Positions 7,070-13,870 of a stretch of 20,632 bases of DNA are shown one piece after another; position 1 is the stretch's first letter; each line of letters starts with the position of its first letter. The notes beneath the pieces were generated by a model. It searched no databases, was not told the origin of the DNA, and worked only from the letters and a program-made list of their open reading frames with translations. The stretch lies in assembly GCA_036825755.1 (NCBI GenBank), contig DAISXR010000061.1, positions 1-20,632 on the forward strand. The letters are read 5' to 3'. The translations under genes and the position numbers were made by a program. The DNA comes from JAJFTV01 sp036825755 (GTDB lineage Bacteria; Chloroflexota; Anaerolineae; Anaerolineales; Anaerolineaceae).

Positions 7070-8302
7070 TTACCGCCAGGGGTCAAAGAAAGCCAGGCTT
7101 CCGGTCACAGATTCCCAGATGGCATCCACATACGGCATGCCATCCGGGTAACGGTCAGGCTCGTAGGGCTGGTTGACCAGCGTAAACACAAACCCGTCAG
7201 CCAGAATCATGGCCTGCCGTGATGCCCACGGCCCGCGCGGATCCAGAAAGGTGACGGCCGGGAAGCCGGAGAGGGTGGTTTCTTCCACGCTGGCCGAGTC
7301 GATCAAATCCATGCGGTCGGCCAGCAGATCCATGATCTTCACCTCGCCGTAGTAGCCCATGGCTCCCACCGTGAGGCCGGCTTTGATTTCGCCCACGCCT
7401 ACCGCTTCACCCAGCACCGGGCCGCCAGTAAAATCACCAGGGAAGGTTTGGGTGGGCTCAAAATCGGCCGGGTAGAGCAGGCAGTAGCCATCGGCAAAAT
7501 TGATGTACTGTTTGAAGCCGGTCACCGCCTGCGGGCAGGCCTCATCCGGCGTAATCCGGTCGGGCTGCTGCCGGGGCGGGAAGAAAGTAAGGCTGCTGAC
7601 GGCCAGCGTCCACACCCTTTGCAAATCGGTTTCGATATCCGACGCGGTGCCCAGGGCAGGTGACAGCACCAGACGATATTTTACATCATTGGCAGTGACG
7701 AAGGCGGATTGCGACATGGGGCCGAACTCGGTTTCATACACCAGAGTAGCGCCCGACAGGCCGTTGATCTCCATCTCTTCCGGTTCGGCCTTCTGCCCGG
7801 CGGCAAAGTTGTCTTTCCAGCGTCTGGCGTACTGCAGGCCGTTCTGCTCGCCGGCGTTCCCGTTGATCTCTACCACCAGAGCTGGGGTCAGGCGGTCCGG
7901 CGAGTTGACATCGACGCCCGGTTTGGAAAATTCGACCCGGTCATACCGGTATTCCTGAAAGGTCTTCTGCGTGAAATCATCCGGGATCAGGAGGCAAAAA
8001 CCATTGCCTTCATCCACATACAAACTGGCCCCTTCCACAGCAGCCGGGCAAACAACGGCCGGATCAACCGTTGCTTCGGCTACGGCTGCGACCGTGGCGG
8101 TTGCGGATGGTTCTGTCTCGGCGGTTGGTTCCGGATCATGGGCCTCCGGGGCCTGCGGGGCCTGGGTTTCAGCATCAGACGTCTCCACGGGTGGCAGCGT
8201 GACAACCGGGGCGGATGTTGCCACCCGGAATGGCATCACACAGCCAGTCAGCATGATCATAAGAGCGAGAATTGTGAATACCAGTAAACCGGTTCTTTTC
8301 AT
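7070..8302 (-). CDS. Lipoprotein with a duplicated Cys-paired domain, function unknown
   Basis: 410 aa, exported and lipid-anchored: KR-rich start, hydrophobic stretch, then lipobox LTGC with Cys21. A Pro/Thr/Glu/Ala-rich linker runs to about residue 80. Two related domains follow (about 85-240 and 256-410). Each opens with CPxAVxG, then G(F/Y)CLLxPxDF exactly 18 residues after the first Cys: Cys85/Cys103 and Cys256/Cys274. These are likely disulfides in an extracytoplasmic protein, and the repeat is an internal duplication. No known family was recognised. AGGAG precedes the start by five bases. It is the first gene of the minus-strand run that continues into the deaminase and comEC, 58 bases from the next start. 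Confidence 0.85.
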   Translation of the reverse strand: MKRTGLLVFTILALMIMLTGCVMPFRVATSAPVVTLPPVETSDAETQAPQAPEAHDPEPTAETEPSATATVAAVAEATVDPAVVCPAAVEGASLYVDEGNGFCLLIPDDFTQKTFQEYRYDRVEFSKPGVDVNSPDRLTPALVVEINGNAGEQNGLQYARRWKDNFAAGQKAEPEEMEINGLSGATLVYETEFGPMSQSAFVTANDVKYRLVLSPALGTASDIETDLQRVWTLAVSSLTFFPPRQQPDRITPDEACPQAVTGFKQYINFADGYCLLYPADFEPTQTFPGDFTGGPVLGEAVGVGEIKAGLTVGAMGYYGEVKIMDLLADRMDLIDSASVEETTLSGFPAVTFLDPRGPWASRQAMILADGFVFTLVNQPYEPDRYPDGMPYVDAIWESVTGSLAFFDPWR

Positions 8303-8416
8303 AACAACTCCTCAAACAAAGGGGTGGTGTGCAGATCCCATCACTGCCATGCCGGCATTTCCAGGAGAGCCCGGAATGGCATCAGGAATGAAAATGTTAC
8401 ATGAATCATTCCAGAA

Positions 8417-8445
8417 TGGAAATAGAACATATATTCTGATATAAT
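8417..8445 (+). promoter_or_regulatory. Putative promoter of the phosphoesterase gene
   Basis: TGGAAA (8417-8422) and TATAAT (8440-8445) are 17 bases apart, giving a predicted transcription start near 8452, about 30 bases before the ATG. The palindromic site 8424-8437 occupies its spacer. Confidence 0.6.
8424..8437. promoter_or_regulatory. Candidate palindromic operator, LexA-box-like
   Basis: AGAACATATATTCT is palindromic at 10 of 14 positions and resembles the Gram-positive type LexA/DinR box (GAAC-N4-GTTC) with one changed base. It overlaps the predicted -10 of the minus promoter and the spacer of the plus promoter, so one bound repressor would affect both genes. LexA binding is inference. 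Confidence 0.35.
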
Positions 8446-8456
8446 AAACCTGTCAA
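8428..8456 (-). promoter_or_regulatory. Putative promoter of the duplicated-domain lipoprotein gene
   Basis: On the minus strand TTGACA (8456-8451) is followed after 17 bases by TATATG (8433-8428). Predicted transcription would start near 8421, leaving a leader of about 120 bases before the lipoprotein ATG. It overlaps the plus-strand promoter. Confidence 0.55.
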
Positions 8457-8480
8457 TTATAAGATCCCCCGAAAGCACTC

Positions 8481-9551
8481 ATGGATACCTCAACCAGACT
8501 TTTCCGCATCCTGTTGTTCGGTGATACGCATATCGGGTTGGATTTCCCGCTTAACCCGCGTATAGAACGTCGCCGCCGGGGTGATGACTTTTTGTGTAAC
8601 TTTCGCCTGGCATTGCAGCCAGCGCTGGAGGGGCAGGTGGATGCCGTCATTCACGGCGGCGATCTGTTTGACCGCAGCCGCATCCCAGACGCGTTGGTGG
8701 AGATTGCCTTTGCCCCGCTGGTTGAAGCCGCCCAGGCCGGCGTGCCGATACTTCTGGTGCCGGGCAATCATGAGCGCGGGAAAATTCCGATGCAGGTGTG
8801 GCGTAGCCATGCCAATTTGCACGTGTTTGACCAGCCCGGCTGTATCACGCTGCAAAAAAACGGACTGCGGGTGTGCATCGGCGGGTTCCCGTACACCCGA
8901 AAAATCCAGGGGGAATTCTCTGCTCAGATTCAGCGGACCGGCCTGATGGAAACTCCGGCCGATATCCGGGTGTTGTGCATGCACCAGTCTGTGGAGGGCG
9001 CGCAGGTGGGGCCGGTGAATTTCACCTTCCGGTACGGGCCGGATATCATTCGTGGAGCCGATTTACCGCGTGGTGTTGCTGCCTTTCTGAGCGGGCATAT
9101 CCACCGCTGCCAGGTGCTCAAAACGGATCTATGTTCTCGCCCGCTGGCAGCTCCGGTGGTATACGCCGGTTCGGTGGAGCGAACCGCCTTCGCCGAACAG
9201 CACGAACGCAAGGGGTATATCCTGCTCGATTTTGCGCCCACAGAGAACGGCGGCAGGCTGGTGAAGACGCGTTTTATCCCCCTACCGGCCCGTCCCATGA
9301 CCGCCCTCAATGTTGAAACCGACGGTGTTCCCCCCGACGTGCTGCGCAGCAGGCTACAGGCCAGCCTGGCTGCCCTGGACCCGGATTCTGTCGTGCAGAT
9401 TCGCCTGCAGGATCCGGTGAGCGAGGAGGCCTGGCAGGTATTCGGCGCTGCCAGTCTGCGCGCGCTGGCTCCGGTCAGCATGAATGTGGAAGTGGCCTAC
9501 CGGAAAAGTGAGCGGAACGGAGAGGATCAACCGGAGGATCTTTCCGGATAA
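8481..9551 (+). CDS. Mre11/SbcD-like calcineurin-type phosphoesterase (putative DNA exonuclease)
   Basis: 356-residue two-metal phosphoesterase most like SbcD/Mre11/YhaO nucleases, which process DNA ends. All metal motifs are present in order: Asp15 and His17 in FGDTHIG, Asp61 in HGGDLFDRS, Asn97-His98 in PGNHERG, His168 in CMHQS, and His206/His208 in SGHIHRCQ. A capping segment, VVYAGSVERTAFAE (226-239), matches the Mre11 signature that follows the catalytic core. Residues 250-356 form a less conserved C-terminal domain. The start has only a weak GAAAG ahead of it but sits about 30 bases after a predicted transcription start. No SbcC/Rad50 ATPase gene lies on either side, which is unusual for SbcD. 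Regulation by a repressor at the divergent promoter is possible. Confidence 0.88.
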   Translation: MDTSTRLFRILLFGDTHIGLDFPLNPRIERRRRGDDFLCNFRLALQPALEGQVDAVIHGGDLFDRSRIPDALVEIAFAPLVEAAQAGVPILLVPGNHERGKIPMQVWRSHANLHVFDQPGCITLQKNGLRVCIGGFPYTRKIQGEFSAQIQRTGLMETPADIRVLCMHQSVEGAQVGPVNFTFRYGPDIIRGADLPRGVAAFLSGHIHRCQVLKTDLCSRPLAAPVVYAGSVERTAFAEQHERKGYILLDFAPTENGGRLVKTRFIPLPARPMTALNVETDGVPPDVLRSRLQASLAALDPDSVVQIRLQDPVSEEAWQVFGAASLRALAPVSMNVEVAYRKSERNGEDQPEDLSG

Positions 9552-9656
9552 CTCAGGCACCCGACTGGTTGATTCTGCATGTTTTGGTCTACAATTGAAC
9601 TGCATCATTCACGAGTGTTATCTGCAACCGGATCAACCTTCAAAGGAGAGAGACTG

Positions 9657-10190
9657 TTGGACGCATTCATTTCAGCGGCATCCAGAGAGCTTCAGCAAGC
9701 CGGGTATATCATCGACTTCAACTCACCACTGGGCGGATTGCAGTCACTGTTATACGCCTGCTCAGAAGGTGTGAGCCGGATGGGAGCAGCCAAAGTGGAG
9801 GAGCATTTCCTCTTTATCGATTGGGATCACACCGCCTTTGGCCGGTTGGACAAAGCCAAAGAGGTCTACCGGCAGTTCAGCGCATTCGTGAACAAAGGAA
9901 TTAAGACCCCGCATGCCCTGCGGATGAAAATCCCCAGCCTGGCGCTGGTGGCCATACGGGAAGAAGAGTTCCCCCAGGATGTCGTGCATTTTACGCAAAA
10001 TCTGGATTTCAACCCCTGGTATGGCGGCGAAACGGGGCAGTTAATCCTGGTGGATACCTTCCACCGCGAAATCATATCGCTGGTTTCGTTCAGCGGCGGG
10101 CGCTATCCCCGGCCCGGTGCTTTTCCTCTCCGGCATGCCGGTGAAGTGATCCGTCAGGTGTGCGGCCCGGCGTTCCAGATTGCGGCCTGA
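9657..10190 (+). CDS. Hypothetical protein (TTG start)
   Basis: 177-residue protein of no family I recognise. The TTG at 9657 is chosen because AAGGAGAG ends seven bases before it; the longer in-frame reading from 9579 would run through the promoter-like region and has no ribosome site. Notable segments are LGGLQSLLYACSEG near the N-terminus, FLFIDWDHTAFG around residue 52, then a basic stretch, and FPQDVVHFTQNLDF followed by LILVDTFHREIISLVSF, an alternating pattern typical of an alpha/beta fold. No signal peptide or membrane helix is seen, so it is probably cytoplasmic. TTGATT (9569-9574) and TACAAT (9590-9595) upstream form a possible promoter with a short 15-base spacer. Confidence 0.75.
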   Translation: MDAFISAASRELQQAGYIIDFNSPLGGLQSLLYACSEGVSRMGAAKVEEHFLFIDWDHTAFGRLDKAKEVYRQFSAFVNKGIKTPHALRMKIPSLALVAIREEEFPQDVVHFTQNLDFNPWYGGETGQLILVDTFHREIISLVSFSGGRYPRPGAFPLRHAGEVIRQVCGPAFQIAA

Positions 10191-10266
10191 TACCGATTCA
10201 TTTTTAATAGATGTTCAAACATAACCGGTTCCAACACGACAAAACAATCGAACAATTAGGTGAAAG

Positions 10267-10797
10267 ATGACAGACCAACCCAGTCCAACCGAAATGCAAA
10301 TCATCCTGCAGGAGCCGCGTTTCGACTACCTGTCCGTGGAGAACAAACGCTTCATCCAGTTGTATGATGATGAAATGACGCGTTTGGGGTACACCTTCGG
10401 CGGTCAGATCGGCAGCGGATACTGCTGGGGCCGGTACATGGCCATCTACCGCAGGGCCGGCGTTAAGAGCGACAAAGTGTACACACGTATTTACATGCGC
10501 GAGAGTGGTGAGGTGGCGGTGCGCATGTTTTTGGTCAATGTGGATACGCACCGTGCGTATATCGAGAATGCGCCGGAGAATATCAAACAGGTATTCACCG
10601 GCCCGCACGGTGACTGCAAGCACTGCCCCGAGCGGCCCCAGCCATGTCAGTTTTGCAAAATCTACACGGTAGACGGACGGGTGATCGAAAAGTGCAGCGG
10701 GGAGGTGTTTCTGATCCGTCAGCCGCAAACGTGGAAGATGGAAGATTTTTCGTCCATCCTGACCGAGTTTTATCCCCGCCGCAAGTCAGCCCTCTGA
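10267..10797 (+). CDS. Hypothetical protein with a five-cysteine cluster
   Basis: 176 aa, cytoplasmic. The middle and C-terminal part carry GDCKHC (Cys117, Cys120), PQPCQFC (Cys127, Cys130) and VDGRVIEKCSG (Cys143). The CxxC-x6-CxxC spacing with one further Cys resembles a zinc or iron-sulfur site. I recall similar uncharacterised proteins with a CKHC followed by YxIDGxxxEKCSG in other bacteria but cannot name the family. The N-terminal 100 residues are a mixed alpha/beta segment (YCWGRYMAIYRRAG). AGGTGAAAG lies just upstream of the ATG. It is separated from the preceding hypothetical gene by 76 bases on the same strand. Confidence 0.8.
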   Translation: MTDQPSPTEMQIILQEPRFDYLSVENKRFIQLYDDEMTRLGYTFGGQIGSGYCWGRYMAIYRRAGVKSDKVYTRIYMRESGEVAVRMFLVNVDTHRAYIENAPENIKQVFTGPHGDCKHCPERPQPCQFCKIYTVDGRVIEKCSGEVFLIRQPQTWKMEDFSSILTEFYPRRKSAL

Positions 10798-10894
10798 AAC
10801 GGTTTTGACGATAACACCTGGCGAGCCTGCAACGGCTTTCAGGTACAATTTTCAGCACACTCATAACATCCGCTACAGACAGATGGGGAGAGGC

Positions 10895-11524
10895 ATGGAC
10901 ATTCATATCCTGCTGAAGGGATTGCTGTTTGGTTTTTCGATTGCCGCGCCGGTGGGACCGATTGGCGTGCTGTGCATCCGCCGGACACTGGCAGAGGGAC
11001 GCGTACACGGCCTGGTTTCTGGCCTGGGAGCCGCATCTGCCGATGCGGTATACGGGTCCATCGCGGCTTTTGGGCTCACGCTGGTATCCGGCTTTCTGGT
11101 TCAGCAGCAGTTCTGGCTCCGTCTGGCGGGCGGGTTGTTTTTACTGGTTCTAGGCATTAAAACGCTGCTGACAAAGCCGTCGGAGCAGGCCGCGGGGGTA
11201 TCCGGTCGGGGATTGACCGGCGAATATGGCTCCACATTTTTCCTCACCCTGACCAATCCCATGACCATTCTTTCATTTACCGCGGTCTTCGCCGGGCTGG
11301 GTCTGACATCCGGCGCCGGATACGGTTCAGCCGGTTTGCTGGTATTGGGCGTTTTTCTGGGCTCGGCGCTGTGGTGGTTATTGCTCAGCAGCGGGGTGAG
11401 TTTGTTGCGCGGGCGTATCGGTAAGAACGCGCTGCTGTGGGTAAACCGCATCTCCGGGCTGATTATCACCGGTTTTGGCGGGTATGCGCTGTCTGATGTG
11501 CTTATGCAAATTGCTCACCGGTAG
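10895..11524 (+). CDS. LysE/RhtB-family amino-acid exporter
   Basis: 209-residue inner-membrane transporter of the LysE superfamily, which exports amino acids or related small molecules. The N-terminal signature is clear: GFSIAAPVGPIGVLCIRRTLAEGR, with the family's P-x-GP motif and the following basic loop. About six hydrophobic helices can be read, with the mid-protein NPMTILSF segment typical of the family. The start at 10895 has GGGGAG four bases upstream; a longer in-frame reading from 10805 adds a hydrophilic tail unlike family members and is rejected. A TACAAT at 10844-10849 may be a -10, but no convincing -35 is seen at normal spacing. No LysR-type regulator is adjacent, so substrate cannot be inferred. 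Confidence 0.88.
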   Translation: MDIHILLKGLLFGFSIAAPVGPIGVLCIRRTLAEGRVHGLVSGLGAASADAVYGSIAAFGLTLVSGFLVQQQFWLRLAGGLFLLVLGIKTLLTKPSEQAAGVSGRGLTGEYGSTFFLTLTNPMTILSFTAVFAGLGLTSGAGYGSAGLLVLGVFLGSALWWLLLSSGVSLLRGRIGKNALLWVNRISGLIITGFGGYALSDVLMQIAHR

Positions 11525-11535
11525 GTTTTGACATC

Positions 11536-11565
11536 CTGACAGATCGGGCTGCGGCGTGGCATAAT
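11536..11565 (+). promoter_or_regulatory. Putative promoter of the isochorismatase-like gene
   Basis: CTGACA (11536-11541) and CATAAT (11560-11565) are 18 bases apart, each one base from consensus. The predicted leader is about 70 bases. Confidence 0.45.
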
Positions 11566-11640
11566 CCAGGAATACACAAAAATCAAACCTCTGATCGGTG
11601 GTTTGCCGGTCGGATTCTGACAGGTACAGGGGAGTGCAAC

Positions 11641-12198
11641 ATGATGATGGACAGTCAAACCGCTCTGCTCATAATTGATGTGCAGTTGGGGATGTTCGAT
11701 GAGAGTGACCCGGTTTACGATGGCCCCGAGTTGCTGGAAAAGATCAAAACTCTGATCGGCCAGGCGCGCTCGGCCGGTGTGCCGGTGATTTACGTGCAGC
11801 ACAATGACCGGGATTCACGCAGCCCTTTGTTTACCGGAAGCCCTACCTGGACCATCCATCCGGATATTCAACCGGCTGAGGGTGAGCTGGTGGTTCAAAA
11901 ATATTACCCCGATGCTTTTCAGGAGACTGTTTTACAGGAGGAACTGGAAAAGCGCGAGATCAAAAACCTGGTCATTGCCGGCCTTCAGACCGAATACTGC
12001 GTGGATACCACCTGCCGGAGGGCGTTCAGCCTTGGGTACCCGGTGAAGCTGGCGCAGGACGCTCATGGAACCTGGAGTACACATCAGTTGACCGCCCGGC
12101 AGATTATCGATCATCACAATCAGGTGCTGAGTGGCTGGTTTGTGAAACTGGTTCCGGCGGCGCAGATTGAATTTGCCCCAAAGAGCGTTGAATTCTAA
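11641..12198 (+). CDS. Isochorismatase-family cysteine hydrolase
   Basis: 185-residue hydrolase of the isochorismatase-like fold, the group that includes nicotinamidase, biuret hydrolase and other amidases. The catalytic triad is visible: Asp13 in LLIIDVQ, Lys87 in VVQKYYPDAF and Cys120 in GLQTEYCVDTT. The length is normal. AGGGGAG lies six bases before the first of three tandem ATG codons, so the exact start could be any of them. Compared with nicotinamidase the metal-binding Asp-x-His between Asp and Lys is absent, which points to a metal-free cysteine hydrolase of the YcaC/YecD kind. The reaction is not identifiable. It appears monocistronic. Confidence 0.9.
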   Translation: MMMDSQTALLIIDVQLGMFDESDPVYDGPELLEKIKTLIGQARSAGVPVIYVQHNDRDSRSPLFTGSPTWTIHPDIQPAEGELVVQKYYPDAFQETVLQEELEKREIKNLVIAGLQTEYCVDTTCRRAFSLGYPVKLAQDAHGTWSTHQLTARQIIDHHNQVLSGWFVKLVPAAQIEFAPKSVEF

Positions 12199-12462
12199 TG
12201 GCGGATTGAACCAAATCCAGGCTGTTGTAGTTGACACGGTTTTTATAAAAAATACAGGCAGGATGACTGCCCGCTGTTCAAACGCAGCTCCAATGAACTG
12301 TTTATACTCACCTGAAATGGGGCAGAGTGTGCTATAGTATTTGTGACTGTTTCCTGTGCGAACAGAATTGAGAACAGCCCGTCATACAATCTGTTCTGAA
12401 CCGGTTGTCAATCCCGGATTGAGGATTCTCTTTGGGTTTCACGGGTTGTTCGGGAGGATCTG
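12199..12462. other. Structured leader/intergenic region
   Basis: 264 bases without a gene. Contents: a TTTTTATAAAAA palindrome (12240-12251); a short hairpin GGCAG/CTGCC (12257-12271) that on the minus strand is followed by a T-rich run; GAACAG half-sites at 12360-12365 and 12372-12377, with CTGTTC at 12274-12279 and 12391-12396; and CAATCC-C-GGATTG (12409-12421). An extended -10, TGCTATAGT (12330-12338), would give a leader of about 118 bases holding the later elements. Confidence 0.55.
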
Positions 12463-13011
12463 ATGGGGCAGTGCTTTGAGATTTTTCGATTAACCACCGA
12501 ACTCAGAAGCCGGACAGGCAGTACATTCTGCGATGATCTGGAGTTGACCGGGGAGGCGGAGAGACGCTTCAATGAGATACTTTCCGCGTATGGAGAAAAC
12601 AGTTTCAAATTCATGATCGGGCTCAACAAATCGTTCAACTCGCTGAATGTTTTTCCCTGGGCGATCATCGCATTTGAAAAGCAATACTTATTGCGCGGGT
12701 ATGTCACCGCCACCCGGCCTGCCTACGCTGACATACTTCTGGGAGGATACTCGCTGCCGCGAGATAGTTCACCTGAGAACCGTGGCTCGTTTCCGGTATC
12801 CATGCTCTTCATTCGCAACAAACGGACTTTTTCTCAACTGGATTTCCAGAGCCCCCTGTATGCGTCATTCCATGACCTGCTGGTAGATAAGGATCCGAAT
12901 CGTTACTGGATTTGCTTTCCGGAGGCCCTGCCGGAGGAGTGGGTGAGACAACAAGAGGCTGTGGACGCGGAATTGTACGCCTGGTTCAACGGCAACAATC
13001 CGCCGGCTTGA
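12463..13011 (+). CDS. Orphan hypothetical protein
   Basis: 182 aa, no family recognised. The start is well supported by GGGAGGATCTG directly upstream. The protein is soluble, with aromatic and hydrophobic clusters (NVFPWAIIAFEKQYLLRGYV near residues 62-81) and an acidic, Trp-rich C-terminus (EEWVRQQEAVDAELYAWF). There is no signal peptide, no Cys cluster and no P-loop. Codon use and GC appear similar to the neighbours, so there is no clear sign of recent transfer. The unusually long structured leader suggests regulated expression. The following DUF488 gene starts 48 bases downstream. Confidence 0.7.
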   Translation: MGQCFEIFRLTTELRSRTGSTFCDDLELTGEAERRFNEILSAYGENSFKFMIGLNKSFNSLNVFPWAIIAFEKQYLLRGYVTATRPAYADILLGGYSLPRDSSPENRGSFPVSMLFIRNKRTFSQLDFQSPLYASFHDLLVDKDPNRYWICFPEALPEEWVRQQEAVDAELYAWFNGNNPPA

Positions 13012-13059
13012 TTTGACATGACGGTGGAATTACCAACTTTACAATGGGGGAGGTGTGGT

Positions 13060-13422
13060 GTGATCGTAATTCATGTCAAACGGGTGTATGAACCCGCTGA
13101 TCCGCAGGACGGGATGCGGGTGCTGGTTGACCGGCTGTGGCCGCGCGGGATATCCAAAGAACAACTTAAGGCTGACCTGTGGCTGAAAGAAGTTGCTCCC
13201 AGCACAGCACTTCGGCAGTGGTTCCATAGTGATCTTTCCGAGTGGGAGGAGTTCCAGCGGCGTTATACCGCCGAACTGGATGAACACCGTCCGGCACTGC
13301 GGGCGTTGCTGGAGCGGGCTGCGGGCGGTACGATTACGCTGATGTATTCAACGCGTGATATCGAACACAATCACGCGCAGGTGCTCAGGGATTATCTGTT
13401 GCGGCTGGAACAAGCCGAATGA
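13060..13422 (+). CDS. DUF488 family protein
   Basis: 120-residue protein of the DUF488 family, matching along its whole length: IHVKRVYEPADPQDGMRVLVDRLWPRG at the N-terminus, then DLWLKEVAPSTALRQWF, FQRRYTAEL and the closing YSTRDIEHNHAQVLRDYL. The biochemical role of the family is not established; it is common in bacteria, often near redox or stress genes. A GTG start at 13060 is chosen because GGGGGAGG lies six bases upstream; the ATG at 13018 sits before that ribosome site and adds residues not found in the family. TACAAT at 13040-13045 and TTGACA at 13013-13018 are present but 21 bases apart, too far for a standard promoter. Confidence 0.9.
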   Translation: MIVIHVKRVYEPADPQDGMRVLVDRLWPRGISKEQLKADLWLKEVAPSTALRQWFHSDLSEWEEFQRRYTAELDEHRPALRALLERAAGGTITLMYSTRDIEHNHAQVLRDYLLRLEQAE

Positions 13423-13457
13423 ATAAGCATCTTTTACCCGGTTGAGAAGAGGATTTT

Positions 13458-13862
13458 GTGCATATTCCATTGGAAAAATTGAACTATAGCTTTCAGGATA
13501 AGCCGCTGCTGATTGGCGGTATGGCTATGCAGTATTACGGGCTGCGGAAAGCCGGAGCGGATATTGACCTGGTGATCTCCCGCCGCGATCACGAACAATT
13601 GATCCGCATCTGGCCGGAGCACGTGAAGGATCTGTACGGCGATATCGGCATCTGCGAATTTGGCTTTGAGATCTGGAACCAAATCTGTCGTTTTAACTAC
13701 GACGAGCTCCTTCCCGGTTCCATCGAGGAGGCGGATTTTCGGGTGATTTCGCTGGAACGGCTGCTGTTTCTGAAGAGCCTGGCCATCCGAATCGAAAAAT
13801 ATCATCAGGATGTGCTGCTCATCGTGGATGAAATCCTCAAACGCAAGTACGCAGCATCGTGA
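13458..13862 (+). CDS. AbiEii-like nucleotidyltransferase-fold protein
   Basis: 134 aa with the signature of the Pol-beta-type nucleotidyltransferase fold: LLIGGMAMQYYGLRKAGADIDLVI, where Gly20-Gly21 and Asp35/Asp37 form the GG...DxD nucleotide and metal site. This resembles AbiEii/MNT-type enzymes, which transfer nucleotides to tRNA, proteins or small molecules. It is much shorter than AbiEii toxins (about 300 aa), and no AbiEi antitoxin gene is adjacent, so a toxin role is not supported. The third acidic strand residue may be in FEIWNQICRFNYDE. The GTG start is favoured by AGAGGA five bases ahead. Its stop falls 8 bases before the next start, which suggests one transcript with the downstream kinase-like gene. 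Confidence 0.78.
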   Translation: MHIPLEKLNYSFQDKPLLIGGMAMQYYGLRKAGADIDLVISRRDHEQLIRIWPEHVKDLYGDIGICEFGFEIWNQICRFNYDELLPGSIEEADFRVISLERLLFLKSLAIRIEKYHQDVLLIVDEILKRKYAAS

Positions 13863-13870
13863 GGAGGTTC

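Noticed and set aside
7709..8287. 192-codon open frame on the plus strand
   Set aside because: Antisense to the lipoprotein with a clear lipobox and internal repeat; its Gly/Arg/Trp-rich tail is the complement of the lipoprotein linker.
9579..9656. N-terminal extension of the hypothetical protein to an ATG at 9579
   Set aside because: It would cover the TACAAT box and the strong AAGGAGAG site; the TTG at 9657 is placed correctly behind that site.
12257..12271. Intrinsic terminator after the isochorismatase-like gene
   Set aside because: A 5-bp stem only, and its T-rich run lies on the minus-strand side, where no gene would use it.
13013..13045. TTGACA...TACAAT promoter before the DUF488 gene
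   Set aside because: Both boxes look good alone, but the 21-base spacer is outside the normal 16-19 range.
13458..13862. AbiE toxin-antitoxin system
   Set aside because: The protein has the nucleotidyltransferase motif but is less than half the length of AbiEii, and the neighbours (DUF488, P-loop kinase) are not AbiEi antitoxins.
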